DNA of 64,000 nt from Deltaproteobacteria bacterium. Its GTDB lineage: Bacteria; Acidobacteriota; Thermoanaerobaculia; Multivoradales; JAHZIX01. Shown piece after piece: positions 1-8,725 of this stretch; position 1 is the stretch's first letter; the number at the start of each line of letters is the position of its first letter. The DNA lies in contig JAHZIX010000045.1 in assembly GCA_022601195.1 (NCBI GenBank), positions 124,001-188,000 on the forward strand, in the 5' to 3' direction. Position numbers and translations under genes: made by a program. The notes below the pieces were generated by a model. That model had not been told where the DNA came from. It made no database searches and saw only the letters and a list, made by a program, of their open reading frames with translations.

Positions 1-247
1 CGATTCCGAGACAAACTGCTGCGATGGCGCCGGGAGCATCCAGATCATCGATGACCTGGTAGATCACCTTCTCCACCGCCAGCTCTCCGTGCACCACCAG
101 ATTCGCTCCGGCACCGCGAGCCTTGGCGACGATCTCGCCCTGAGAGTTGGAAAGCAACCCGACGGTCTTGGTGCCACCGGCATCTAGGCCGATGACATAG
201 CCTCCGGGTTGACCAGTCTCTTGGGTCGAAGGGACGGAGTCAGACAT
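1..247 (-). CDS. BadF/BadG-type ATPase, N-acetylglucosamine-kinase-like (partial)
   Basis: The first 82 residues of a protein run off the left edge of the window. Residues 18-26 carry the phosphate-1 motif GLDAGGTKT of the ASKHA fold (sugar kinase/Hsp70/actin), as found in the BadF/BadG/BcrA/BcrD family and in N-acetylglucosamine or N-acetylmuramate kinases. It starts at ATG 247 and overlaps the stop of the upstream epimerase gene by 8 bases, so the two are almost certainly co-translated. Pairing with a muropeptide epimerase favours a role in phosphorylating an amino sugar released by peptidoglycan turnover; this is inference, because the substrate-binding part lies outside the window. Confidence 0.8.
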   Translation of the reverse strand, partial: MSDSVPSTQETGQPGGYVIGLDAGGTKTVGLLSNSQGEIVAKARGAGANLVVHGELAVEKVIYQVIDDLDAPGAIAAVCLGI

Positions 248-1247
248 CACGAGGGTCGACTCCTAAGCCAGGCCCCGCGGGCAGCACCAACCGACCATTG
301 GCTACCGTCGCTCCCCGAAATGGATCATTGGTCACCAGCAGATTGCCGTCTAAGTCAGCGAAATCCACCAAGGGTGCTAGATGAGCCGCCGCGGTGATGG
401 CCAGAGAAGACTCCACCATGCAGCCCAGCATCGTTTTCAGGCCATGAGCTCTGGCTACAGCGATCATACGAAGAGCTTCTCCCATGCCACCACACTTCAT
501 GAACTTGATATTGATCCCGTGAAAGCCGGCCGCCAGAGCAGGAATGTCGCTGGCTCGGCCGACGCTCTCGTCGGCGAAGAGAGGTAAAGGGCTGATGTCC
601 TTCAGCCGACGCATCTCTTCGATCTGCCCTGCCGGCAGCGGCTGCTCGACCAGCTCCACCCCCTGATCCGCGAGCCAGGGAAGATAGACCCGAGCTTGCT
701 CCAGGGTCCATCCCTCGTTGGCGTCCACCCGGAGAGGGCAGTCGGTAACGGCTCGGACCGCTTCCAGGAGCGCTCGGTCGTCGTCACCTCCCAATTTTAT
801 CTTGAGAGCTGCAAATCCCTCCGCTTGCCGTACTTTTTCGGCCACGACCTCCGGCTCGTCGATGCCGATGGTGAAGGAGGTGACCGGCATGGGCTTTGGG
901 TCGATACCTGCCAACCGATAGACCGGGGCACCTAGACGTTTTCCGGCAAGATCTCGAAGCGCCATCTCCAAGGCCGCTGAGGCGGCTGGTTGCCCGGCCA
1001 CCGCAGCCCGGTCCACTGCGCTGTCAAAACAGCGAGGATCTTTCAGGCCTTCCACCATCTTCTCGACCGCCGTTGCAGCGGAGCGCCAATCTTGACCATA
1101 GCGAGCGATAGGCGCTGCTTCGCCGAGGCCGATGAGGCCGTCGTCCTCCACTTCGATGATCAAATTAGTACGGGAGTCACTCGCCCCTCGGGCTAGCCGA
1201 AAAGTGTGGCGGAGCTGCAACTCCACGGGTCGATGGCGAAGAATCAT
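240..1247 (-). CDS. dipeptide epimerase (L-Ala-D/L-Glu epimerase type, enolase superfamily)
   Basis: A 335-aa member of the mandelate racemase/muconate lactonizing group of the enolase superfamily. The active-site set is visible: the KxK catalytic lysine motif at residues 149-151, metal ligands D175 (RVDAN), E201 (VEQP) and D226 (ADES), and the second catalytic lysine K248 (NIK). The CGGM sequence after it is typical of dipeptide epimerases. Family members epimerise L-Ala-D-Glu to L-Ala-L-Glu during murein peptide recycling; other dipeptides are possible. The frame is open further upstream, but ATG 1247 is preceded by a GGGAGG ribosome site and begins where family homology should begin. It overlaps the downstream kinase-like gene, forming a two-gene recycling operon. 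Confidence 0.88.
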   Translation of the reverse strand: MILRHRPVELQLRHTFRLARGASDSRTNLIIEVEDDGLIGLGEAAPIARYGQDWRSAATAVEKMVEGLKDPRCFDSAVDRAAVAGQPAASAALEMALRDLAGKRLGAPVYRLAGIDPKPMPVTSFTIGIDEPEVVAEKVRQAEGFAALKIKLGGDDDRALLEAVRAVTDCPLRVDANEGWTLEQARVYLPWLADQGVELVEQPLPAGQIEEMRRLKDISPLPLFADESVGRASDIPALAAGFHGINIKFMKCGGMGEALRMIAVARAHGLKTMLGCMVESSLAITAAAHLAPLVDFADLDGNLLVTNDPFRGATVANGRLVLPAGPGLGVDPRDV

Positions 1248-1829
1248 CGCTCTACTAGACCTCCCATGCCTTTCCCAACCTTTTCCAGCCGGCCCGTTCT
1301 GGGGCTCCCCTCCGCAAGAGATGGAGATATCGACAGAGTGGCCTAGGTTGGTCACCTCATTATGCCCCATTAGACGGCCCGGGAAAGGCCTATCCTAGCC
1401 TTTAGTTTGGCAACCCTCGCCGCGGTCAAAGGTTCTCTAAGGCCTGTCCTTGCAGGGATTACAGAACCTCTGGTAGCCTGCATCGGGATTCAGAATACCT
1501 TCAGCTACCCAGGAACCTCGGGCGATCGCAGCCTGGCGTCGGGTGCGGGGAATCTGGTGGCGAAATCCCGAAAGATGTCAGCCAAGAAATCCGTGTTCTT
1601 CGACAGCCTTTCGGCACTAAAGAGCTACCAGATTAAAACCCGTAATCGGAGCCCGTGCTGCTTCCGAATCACCAGACCGAGGAGCTTGGTCTGGAGCTGA
1701 GATGGCCGGTTGAGTCAGCGTTCGGCCTTGAACAGCCGATCGAAACTTCGAGGATTTCTACGAGTAGTTATCAGGTACCTGAATAGTGAAACATTGGGAC
1801 GGTATGAACGGTTCCCTGGAGGAGAAAGA
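1248..1829. other. gene-free stretch upstream of TonB receptor
   Basis: No convincing gene is present. A 97-codon open frame at 1407-1700 lacks a ribosome site and recognisable composition. A perfect 7-bp stem with a 9-base loop lies at 1672-1694 (CCAGACC/GGTCTGG), about 135 bases before the receptor start. It could be a leader hairpin, but it has no T-tract and its role is unknown. The promoters of both divergent flanking genes must lie here. Confidence 0.5.
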
Positions 1830-4736
1830 ATGAAGAAACACCTCATAACATTGATTGGAACATTTCTAATATGTGTTCCGGTCTTTGCTCAACAAACCGG
1901 TTCCATTTCTGGAAAAGTCACTGGACCCGATGGCGATGCCCTCCCCGGCGTGACCGTAGAGGCCAAGGGCGACGTCTTACCTCGGCCACGAACGGCGATC
2001 ACCTCTGAGACCGGCGCCTATCGATTCCAACTACTGCCTCCGGGCAACTACGAGTTGAGCTTTCGACTGGATGGCCTGGGACCGCAATCTAAAGAGTTGC
2101 GAGTACTCCTCCAACAAAATTCTTCTGTCGATGTAAAAATGCAATTAGAAAGCATTTCCGAAGAAGTGAGCGTGGTCGCTGAGATCCCTCTCATCGACGT
2201 CACCTCGACCGAAATCAAAGCCTCCATCGACAGCGAAGTCATCGAACAACTCCCGGTCGGTCAAGAGTACCGAGACCTGGTCAAACTCATTCCAGGAGTC
2301 CAGTACTCGGAAGAAGAGACCCGAGGACCCAGCGCCGGTGGCAGTGGTCAGGATAATGTCTACCTCTTCGATGGCGTCAATGTGGGCTTACCCCTCTTTG
2401 GCACCCTCTCCGCAGAACCTTCTTCCCACGACATCGCCCAAGTCTCTATCATCAAAGGTGGCGCCAAGGCCGTCGACTTCAATCGCTCCGGCGGCTTTAC
2501 CATCGACTCCGTCAGTCGATCCGGCACCGATCGCTACCGCGGAGAGGTCAGCTACCAGATTCAGACCGATGGCATGACCGGAAACCGAGACACCGAAAGC
2601 GATGCCGAGTTCGAACGAGACCGAGACTGGTCGGTAGTGAATTTCGGTGGACCCCTGGTCTCAGAAAATCTCTACTTCTACGCTTCCTACTACCGGCCGA
2701 CCACCACTCGCGATAACCGGTCAAACCTCTACGGAGCCGTACCGGACTCGGAGAGCACGCGGGATGAAATCTTTGGCAAATTGACTTTCACCCCCTCGAA
2801 CTCGATTCTTATCAACGGCAGCTACCGGGACTCGGACACCGACGAGTCCGGCAACAGCGTGACCGCGGAGGACCGCAACGGAACCGCTTCCGTGGGTGAC
2901 GATGCTACGCTGAAGATTCTGACCCTCGACGGCTCCTGGGTGGCCACCGAGAACAGCTACCTGAGCTTCAAGTTCACCGACTTTCAGAACGAGACCAGCT
3001 CTCAGCCCGATAATCTTCTCAACTTCCCCATTCGTTCCGACGGGACAGTTCAGCTGGATGTCAACAACCTGGACCGCCAAGGAACCTTTTCTGTACCTCA
3101 GCCTATCGCTGGGGAGGACGCTTTCAATGCCTTTATCGCCCCGTTGATCGGGCGCTACGGCTTTATTGAGAACGGGGTCGCCACCGGAGGCGGGGTCACC
3201 GGAGTCGGCAGCACAATCAGCCTGAACGACTTCAACCGCGAGAGCTTTCAACTCGCCTACGATCACCAGCTGGGTGCTCACGACCTTCACTTTGGGTATC
3301 AGAATTCCAGTGACGAAGAAGATCTCGCTCGTACCTCCAACGGTTGGGGATCTATCACTGTACTGGGTGGCCGCTCCACCGTGCCGGATGGCACCCCGAT
3401 CTTTTATGAAGCTCGTTTCGAGCAGCAGAGCCTGGAAGATGTCGCCGGAACAATCTCTCCGGTCATCAACTCTGAGCTACAGTCTCAAAGCATCGAGATC
3501 AACGACAACATTAAACTGAACAATTGGACCTTTAACATTGGCATCGTTGCCAGTAATGATGAATTGTTTGGTCAGGGTTTGAGAGAAAACAGTTCGAATC
3601 TCTCCGGATTCGAACTGGCACCAGGCAACACCTACAAGATGTACGAGGTTGACTTTGACGAGATGATTCAACCTCGACTGGGTGCTACGTGGAGTCCGAA
3701 CGGGGTCGACTCCGTTTTCGCCAGCGTCGCTCGGTATTACCCCGCCGCTAGCTCTCTACCTCGCGCGGCCTCCTGGGCTCGAAACCTTCGCCGATCGATT
3801 CGTGGCTTTTTCGATGCACAGGGAAACCTGATCGGTGTCGACCCGGTCCGATCCTCCTCCGGGAAATTTTTCCAGGAGGGTTTGACTCCCAGGTCTATCG
3901 ACGAATACATCATTGGTTATTCCAAGCAAGTCAACTCGCGGTGGACTCTCAAGACTCATGCACGGTACCGCTATGGGCAGAACTTCTGGGAAGACACCAA
4001 CAACAACGCTCGTAGCCGCTTCGAGGCTCCAGCGCCGATCTCTCAGGCGGATTACATTCCGAACCTCAGTGATTTTCGCGATGAGATCGGTGGATCCTCC
4101 TACGTGATTGCTGAACTAGACGACGCTTTCACGAAATATTACGAAGCGGGAGTCGAGGCTGATTGGCGGGGAAGCAATAGTTACTTCAAGGGCTCCTATG
4201 TTTGGAGCCATTACTATGGCAACTTCGACCAAGACAACTCCACCACCAGTAACGATGCAAACGTTTTTATTGGCTCTTCCTTCATCGCAGACGGAGCTGG
4301 TCGGCAACTTTGGAACAACCGTTACGGAAATCTACGGGGCGACCGGCGGCACCAACTAAAACTTTATGGTTACTACAACTTCAACTGGAACGGCAGCGCC
4401 GGCGCCTACGCCGTCTACCAATCTGGCCAACCCTGGGAGGCTTGGGATGTCGAGGTATACCGGCGCTTTACCGGCAGCTCTAGCGACACCAGTAGATTCG
4501 CGGAACCCGCCGGTTCACGAACAACGAGTGATCATTACCAAATCGACTTGAATTACACACACAACTTCAAGATCGGCGGTAGGTACAACATTCAAGTGGC
4601 GGCTGACGTGTTTAACGCTTTGGATCGCCAAACCGGATATAACATCCAAAACAAAGTGAATAGTGCTAACTTCGGTTCTTCGCGATCCTTCTTCGATCCA
4701 AGAAGGTTTCAGTTAGCTGTCAAGTTTCAGTTCTAG
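1830..4736 (+). CDS. Oar-like TonB-dependent outer-membrane receptor
   Basis: A 968-aa protein. The signal peptide (residues 1-21, cut after VFAQ) is followed by a carboxypeptidase-regulatory-like beta domain (about 23-110, GSISGKVTGPDGDALPGVTV), a plug domain (about 115-250) and a long beta-barrel that ends in phenylalanine, as outer-membrane barrels do. This is the OmpA-related/Oar architecture, abundant in Acidobacteriota and Bacteroidota, used for TonB-driven uptake of large substrates or for surface functions. The chosen start, ATG 1830, has a GGAGGAGAAAG ribosome site directly before it; a longer frame from TTG 1710 would bury the signal peptide. It is a single-gene unit with a terminator 15 bases downstream. 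The substrate cannot be read from the sequence. Confidence 0.9.
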   Translation: MKKHLITLIGTFLICVPVFAQQTGSISGKVTGPDGDALPGVTVEAKGDVLPRPRTAITSETGAYRFQLLPPGNYELSFRLDGLGPQSKELRVLLQQNSSVDVKMQLESISEEVSVVAEIPLIDVTSTEIKASIDSEVIEQLPVGQEYRDLVKLIPGVQYSEEETRGPSAGGSGQDNVYLFDGVNVGLPLFGTLSAEPSSHDIAQVSIIKGGAKAVDFNRSGGFTIDSVSRSGTDRYRGEVSYQIQTDGMTGNRDTESDAEFERDRDWSVVNFGGPLVSENLYFYASYYRPTTTRDNRSNLYGAVPDSESTRDEIFGKLTFTPSNSILINGSYRDSDTDESGNSVTAEDRNGTASVGDDATLKILTLDGSWVATENSYLSFKFTDFQNETSSQPDNLLNFPIRSDGTVQLDVNNLDRQGTFSVPQPIAGEDAFNAFIAPLIGRYGFIENGVATGGGVTGVGSTISLNDFNRESFQLAYDHQLGAHDLHFGYQNSSDEEDLARTSNGWGSITVLGGRSTVPDGTPIFYEARFEQQSLEDVAGTISPVINSELQSQSIEINDNIKLNNWTFNIGIVASNDELFGQGLRENSSNLSGFELAPGNTYKMYEVDFDEMIQPRLGATWSPNGVDSVFASVARYYPAASSLPRAASWARNLRRSIRGFFDAQGNLIGVDPVRSSSGKFFQEGLTPRSIDEYIIGYSKQVNSRWTLKTHARYRYGQNFWEDTNNNARSRFEAPAPISQADYIPNLSDFRDEIGGSSYVIAELDDAFTKYYEAGVEADWRGSNSYFKGSYVWSHYYGNFDQDNSTTSNDANVFIGSSFIADGAGRQLWNNRYGNLRGDRRHQLKLYGYYNFNWNGSAGAYAVYQSGQPWEAWDVEVYRRFTGSSSDTSRFAEPAGSRTTSDHYQIDLNYTHNFKIGGRYNIQVAADVFNALDRQTGYNIQNKVNSANFGSSRSFFDPRRFQLAVKFQF

Positions 4737-4751
4737 AGATCGGACGATCCT

Positions 4752-4788
4752 AAAAGCCGATCCCTGCAGAAGTGGGGATCGGCTTTTT
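4752..4788 (+). terminator. rho-independent terminator after TonB receptor
   Basis: A strong hairpin: AAAAGCCGATCCC pairs with GGGATCGGCTTTT, followed by a T-tract. Because an A-run precedes the stem, it would also terminate on the opposite strand, and so may serve the convergent sulfatase-like gene as well. Confidence 0.9.
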
Positions 4789-5009
4789 ATTGCCACAGAC
4801 CCCAACCCGCCTATGAGCCAGCCCATTGAGAGTCCAGCCCGAGCTTCTCACCGGCCTTTCACTGCAGCACAGAATCTAGCTGAATTTCCCAGTCAGAGGG
4901 TGCAGGCTCACTGCACAGAGTAGCTCCACCTCAAACCGAAGACTACCCATTCTTCCTAGAAGAACCAGGCTTCCTCGATTCCTTGCAATGGACTCGAATG
5001 GAAATTAGG

Positions 5010-7082
5010 TCAATCGAGGTAACCTGAGAATAGTTTTTCTGACGCGATGAGCCTCTGAGTATTTGCATCTGCACTCTCCCTCGCGCGCTGAACCCTCAAA
5101 CGACGATCCGCCTCACCAAGAAGAACGCTTACTTGAGCACGCTTGAAAAGCGCCATGGGATAACCAGGATGATCCGGGGCGACTCGGTCCAGGCTCTCTC
5201 CGGCTCGCTCCGCTTGGCCATTCGAAAGGTAAAGAACACCTAGCTCCAAAAATCTTTCAAAGTTTTTTGACTCGAGGATTTGAGCTTGCTCGTAGGAATC
5301 TATAGCCAGCAAAGTCTTGCCCTGAGCCATTCTCGCATCGCCGAGACGAACAAGCTCACGAAAAGGGTTTCTTTTCAGAGTGATCACTTTTTGCAGCCAC
5401 TCTTCTGCTCCCACGGGATTCCCTGATCTTTCTTGAATTTCAGCCAGAGCCGCTAACGCGGGCAGTCGATTGGGAGAACGCGAAGCAACAGCCTTCAAGA
5501 GCGACTCCGCCTCACCCAGGTTTCCACCACGGAGGTGGTGTAGACCGTGATAGTGCATTACGTCGACCGAAGAGGCGTGCAACTTACGGGCTGCGCCGAA
5601 ATATTGCTCTGCTGTTGCCCGACGCCCCAAGACCGAGCTCGCCACAGCCAGACGGAGGGTTACCATAAGGTTTTCCGGATCTGCCTTCAACACCTTCTCA
5701 AATACCGGAACCGCTTTGTCGTACTGTTGATGAACAAAAAGACCCGAACCCAGATCGAGGGCGCGAAAGAGGTGTGTCATATCTTTGGGGTTGGGGGCAT
5801 TGGCCCGAACCGGCGCTCGCCCCTCTCCACTGGCATAGCCCAGACTCGCCAGACGGTCCCTGTCTTCCTGGGTGAGAGCCTGCTCATCCCCTGCCTCTTG
5901 GTCCGAGGATGGAATGGAGTAGGCCCTCAGGGCCTCGCGCAGATCTCGGTGGAGGTCCGCTGTTTCAACGATGTTCTTCTCTTCGGCTGGGTCGGCGGCG
6001 AGGTCGTAGACCTCGGTTTCGCCGGAACGGATCACCTTTATCTGGTCACGTACCGCCATGATCTGGGGCTGCCAGCCATATTGAAGAAAGGGTTTCATCG
6101 CCTCCCCTAGGACGGGCTCCGGCTCGTCGCTCAAGAGCGTCCTCTCGGAGCCCGTTCCCGCCCAAGCCGAGAGGGTATCGAAGACTCGGCGAGTGCTGAC
6201 GGCGTGATCCCTCTGTCCAGGAACGATTCCGTCCCCGGCGAGGATCAGCGGCACTCGCATTACGCCTTGATAGAGGAGGTTCCCATGCAAAACCTCCCCG
6301 TGCTCTCCCAGACCCTCTCCGTGATCGCCAACGACGAGGATGCGCCAAGGAGAGGAGCCTTGACGACTCTGAAAGGCCTCGATCAACCGGCCGGCCTGTT
6401 CATCCATATAAGCGATCTCACCCAGATAGGGGTGGTCACTAAAACGGCTTCGAAAGGGCTCCGGAGGAGAGTAGGGCTCGTGGGGATCGAAGTAGTGGAC
6501 CCACAACAAGAGCGGCCCGGCTTCGGAGCTTTCGAGGTGAGCCAAAGCCCGCTGGGTCGTTTCCCTCGCGGTGCGCTCGGCTCCGTTGCCGCCCTGGCCT
6601 CCCTCTCCCTCCAGCAGATCATCGTAATGATCGAAGCCCCTCGCCAACCCGAACTGCTTGGAAAGAGGAAATCCCGAGACGAAGGCAGCGGTTTGGTACC
6701 CGGCTTTCTTCAAGCGTTCGGCAAGCAGCTCTCGCTCTTGCCCCAAATACCTCGCATTCTCGTGAATGCCATGTTCGTCGGGATAGACCCCCGTCAACAT
6801 GGAGACGTGAGCCGGCAAGGTCATGGGAGCGGTGGTTTGGGCGCGAGAGAACCACACACCTCGGCTGGCGAGGGCATCTAGATGAGGAGTCGTCGCTTGG
6901 CCGGACTCCAATCCAAGGGCGTCGGCTCGGGTGGTGTCCAAAGTGATGAGCAGGATCGAGGGCTTGGGAGCTTTCTTCGGTGCCTCCCCGAGGGGGACAG
7001 TGCTCGTTGGAGATTCCTTGGAACAGGAAAGGAAGGCAAGGGCCGCCAGGCCCAGAACGAAGATCGAAGAGTATGTACGCAT
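5010..7082 (-). CDS. sulfatase-fold lipoprotein with C-terminal TPRs
   Basis: 690 aa. A lipoprotein signal (LAFLSC, lipidated C20) is followed by an alkaline-phosphatase/sulfatase-superfamily domain (about 41-400) and a TPR region (about 430-690). Metal-site motifs are clear: TLDTTRAD with D49, and GDHGEGLGEHG. The nucleophile position is T88 in APMTLPAH, where true sulfatases carry Cys or Ser of the CxPxR formylglycine motif; here the Arg is also missing. It is therefore more likely a Thr-nucleophile phospho- or sulfo-hydrolase, or a transferase of this superfamily, than a formylglycine sulfatase. Start ATG 7082 gives a proper lipobox. The fusion of this domain to TPRs is common in Acidobacteriota-like genomes, but its substrate is unknown. 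Confidence 0.82.
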   Translation of the reverse strand: MRTYSSIFVLGLAALAFLSCSKESPTSTVPLGEAPKKAPKPSILLITLDTTRADALGLESGQATTPHLDALASRGVWFSRAQTTAPMTLPAHVSMLTGVYPDEHGIHENARYLGQERELLAERLKKAGYQTAAFVSGFPLSKQFGLARGFDHYDDLLEGEGGQGGNGAERTARETTQRALAHLESSEAGPLLLWVHYFDPHEPYSPPEPFRSRFSDHPYLGEIAYMDEQAGRLIEAFQSRQGSSPWRILVVGDHGEGLGEHGEVLHGNLLYQGVMRVPLILAGDGIVPGQRDHAVSTRRVFDTLSAWAGTGSERTLLSDEPEPVLGEAMKPFLQYGWQPQIMAVRDQIKVIRSGETEVYDLAADPAEEKNIVETADLHRDLREALRAYSIPSSDQEAGDEQALTQEDRDRLASLGYASGEGRAPVRANAPNPKDMTHLFRALDLGSGLFVHQQYDKAVPVFEKVLKADPENLMVTLRLAVASSVLGRRATAEQYFGAARKLHASSVDVMHYHGLHHLRGGNLGEAESLLKAVASRSPNRLPALAALAEIQERSGNPVGAEEWLQKVITLKRNPFRELVRLGDARMAQGKTLLAIDSYEQAQILESKNFERFLELGVLYLSNGQAERAGESLDRVAPDHPGYPMALFKRAQVSVLLGEADRRLRVQRARESADANTQRLIASEKLFSGYLD

Positions 7083-7251
7083 GATGTTCGCCTCTCAGCT
7101 CCGGGAGGTTAACAGGAGCCCCTCCCGAGAGGAAAGTTGAGCGGCGGCTGGTTGATTCACCAGGAGATCTCGCGTTAGGAGGTAGAAGCAAGAGGAAGAG
7201 CGAACGCCTCGCTCGACCCGCTCTAAATTTGATCTGGAGGAGATTTCCATC

Positions 7252-7833
7252 ATGAAAAGATTCGTTTGCCTCGCATTCGCGGGTGCCCTCGTTGCCATGA
7301 CTCTACCTGCCCAAGCTCAATGCCCGGCGGATCGTACCGGGGACGGCGTGGTAGATCAGAACGATCTGGCAGGGGTCATCGTCGGCTATGGCTGCACCGG
7401 AGCAAGCTGCTATGGCGACACCAACGACAATGGCTTCACCGGCGGCAACGACTACCTGGCCATTCTCGGCAATTTGGGCCCCTGCCCCGTCTTAGAGGAT
7501 GTAGACGGGGACGGGGACGTCGACGGTGATGACCTGACCGACGTATTCCTAGCCAGTGGCATGAACTGCAAGTCCGATGCGGACAAAAGTGGATTCGTAA
7601 CCCTCGACGACACTTACATCATCGCTTCTAGTATCGGCGGAGACCCCGATGCCCTGGCCTTTGCCGCTACCGACATCAACGGCGACGGTACACTCAACAA
7701 CACGGACCGCAACGACGCCCTGCTCGACATAGGCCTCGACTGTCGCCTCGACGTAGATCGAGACGGCACTGTGGAGGGTGGATACGGACAAGACGACTTC
7801 GACCTCGTCTGCGTCGCCCTCGGCCTCTGCTAG
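7252..7833 (+). CDS. secreted EF-hand/dockerin-like protein 1
   Basis: 193 aa. Residues 1-23 are a signal peptide (cut near AQAQ). The remainder is a chain of acidic calcium-loop motifs of the DxNxDGxxxxxD type, for example DRTGDGVVDQND, DVDGDGDVDGDD, DINGDGTLNNTD and DVDRDGTVEGG. Cysteines are spaced regularly (GLDC, GMNC, LGLC). Such repeats resemble dockerin type I modules, which bind calcium and sometimes dock to cohesins; no cohesin is seen here. Start ATG 7252 has a GGAGGAG ribosome site. The next gene encodes a protein of the same build in the same direction, so this is a tandem pair. Confidence 0.75.
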   Translation: MKRFVCLAFAGALVAMTLPAQAQCPADRTGDGVVDQNDLAGVIVGYGCTGASCYGDTNDNGFTGGNDYLAILGNLGPCPVLEDVDGDGDVDGDDLTDVFLASGMNCKSDADKSGFVTLDDTYIIASSIGGDPDALAFAATDINGDGTLNNTDRNDALLDIGLDCRLDVDRDGTVEGGYGQDDFDLVCVALGLC

Positions 7834-8017
7834 GCACTGCTGGCGGAGACTGGACACTCCGCGAGCTAGATCGAGCAAATCATTCTTGGCTCGGATCCCC
7901 TTTAGGGCTCCGGGCCTAACTGGCGTTCTGAAGACTTGAAAAATGACCCATTCTCGAGGTGGAGCTCATCTAGTTTCCTCCTCGATCGAAAGACACAACT
8001 CTAGGAGGAAGACCCCG

Positions 8018-8650
8018 ATGCGCAATCGAACCGCAATGAAGATCACCCTCAGTGCCGTGGCGTTGAGCCTCTCTCTTTCCACCGCTCAGGCTCGCGATAT
8101 CGACGACGAAATCTGGTGCCCGGATATTACCGAAGATGGCAAGATCGACTTCGACGATGTCAGAAGGCTCACCCTCGCGGAGGGCCCTTGCCCCGGCGGT
8201 GTAGCGGATCCGGAAGTCTGCCCAGAGGATGTCAACCACAACGGCTTCGTGGGTCGGCTGGATTTGGTAAGCCTGTTGGGACATTGGGGGCCCTGTCGAT
8301 GCAAAGGGGATCTGAACGGAGATGGATTTCGCACCCAGGACGACATCACCTTGATCCAACAAGCCATCGCTGAAGGCCTCGAATGCGGAGTCGATATCGA
8401 CCACAGCGGCGAGGTGAGGCCGATGGACTACGAGATTGAGATCGTTTCTTGGACCTCCGATCCGGATTCGGACCCCCGCTCCGACGTCAACGGTTCAGGA
8501 ACCCTCACGGCTCTCGATGTCCTAGAGGTGTTTACCGCTCTTTCCGAAAGCCGGGACTGCCGCGCTGAAGTGACCGGCGACGGCCTGGTCAATCAAGACG
8601 ATATTGAGTTCGTGACCCGTTTGGTGGAGTTGGCTCCGCCGTGCCCTTGA
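8018..8650 (+). CDS. secreted EF-hand/dockerin-like protein 2
   Basis: 210 aa. Signal peptide at residues 1-25 (cut after AQA), then repeated calcium-loop motifs (DITEDGKIDFDD, DVNHNGFVGRLD, DLNGDGFRTQDD, DVNGSGTLTALD, EVTGDGLVNQDD) with Cys-Pro landmarks. It shares architecture, and the phrase LGxxGPC, with the preceding gene and looks like a diverged duplicate. Start ATG 8018 is set by an AGGAGG ribosome site; the frame is open up to 7943, but those residues would precede the signal peptide. Likely extracellular or periplasmic calcium-binding protein of unknown partner. Confidence 0.75.
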   Translation: MRNRTAMKITLSAVALSLSLSTAQARDIDDEIWCPDITEDGKIDFDDVRRLTLAEGPCPGGVADPEVCPEDVNHNGFVGRLDLVSLLGHWGPCRCKGDLNGDGFRTQDDITLIQQAIAEGLECGVDIDHSGEVRPMDYEIEIVSWTSDPDSDPRSDVNGSGTLTALDVLEVFTALSESRDCRAEVTGDGLVNQDDIEFVTRLVELAPPCP

Positions 8651-8725
8651 TCTTCGGCTTCGCTGGGCAGCCCTAATGAGTCGACCATCCGGGTCAACCT
8701 ACTGGGCCGAACATAGTTGGTCGCT

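Noticed and set aside
1407-1700. 97-codon plus-strand open frame upstream of the TonB receptor
   Set aside because: No ribosome site, no family look, and mixed composition; treated as gene-free.
4896-4920. GTGCAG/CTGCAC hairpin as a terminator of the sulfatase-like gene
   Set aside because: No T-tract on either strand; the 4752-4788 hairpin is a better bidirectional terminator.
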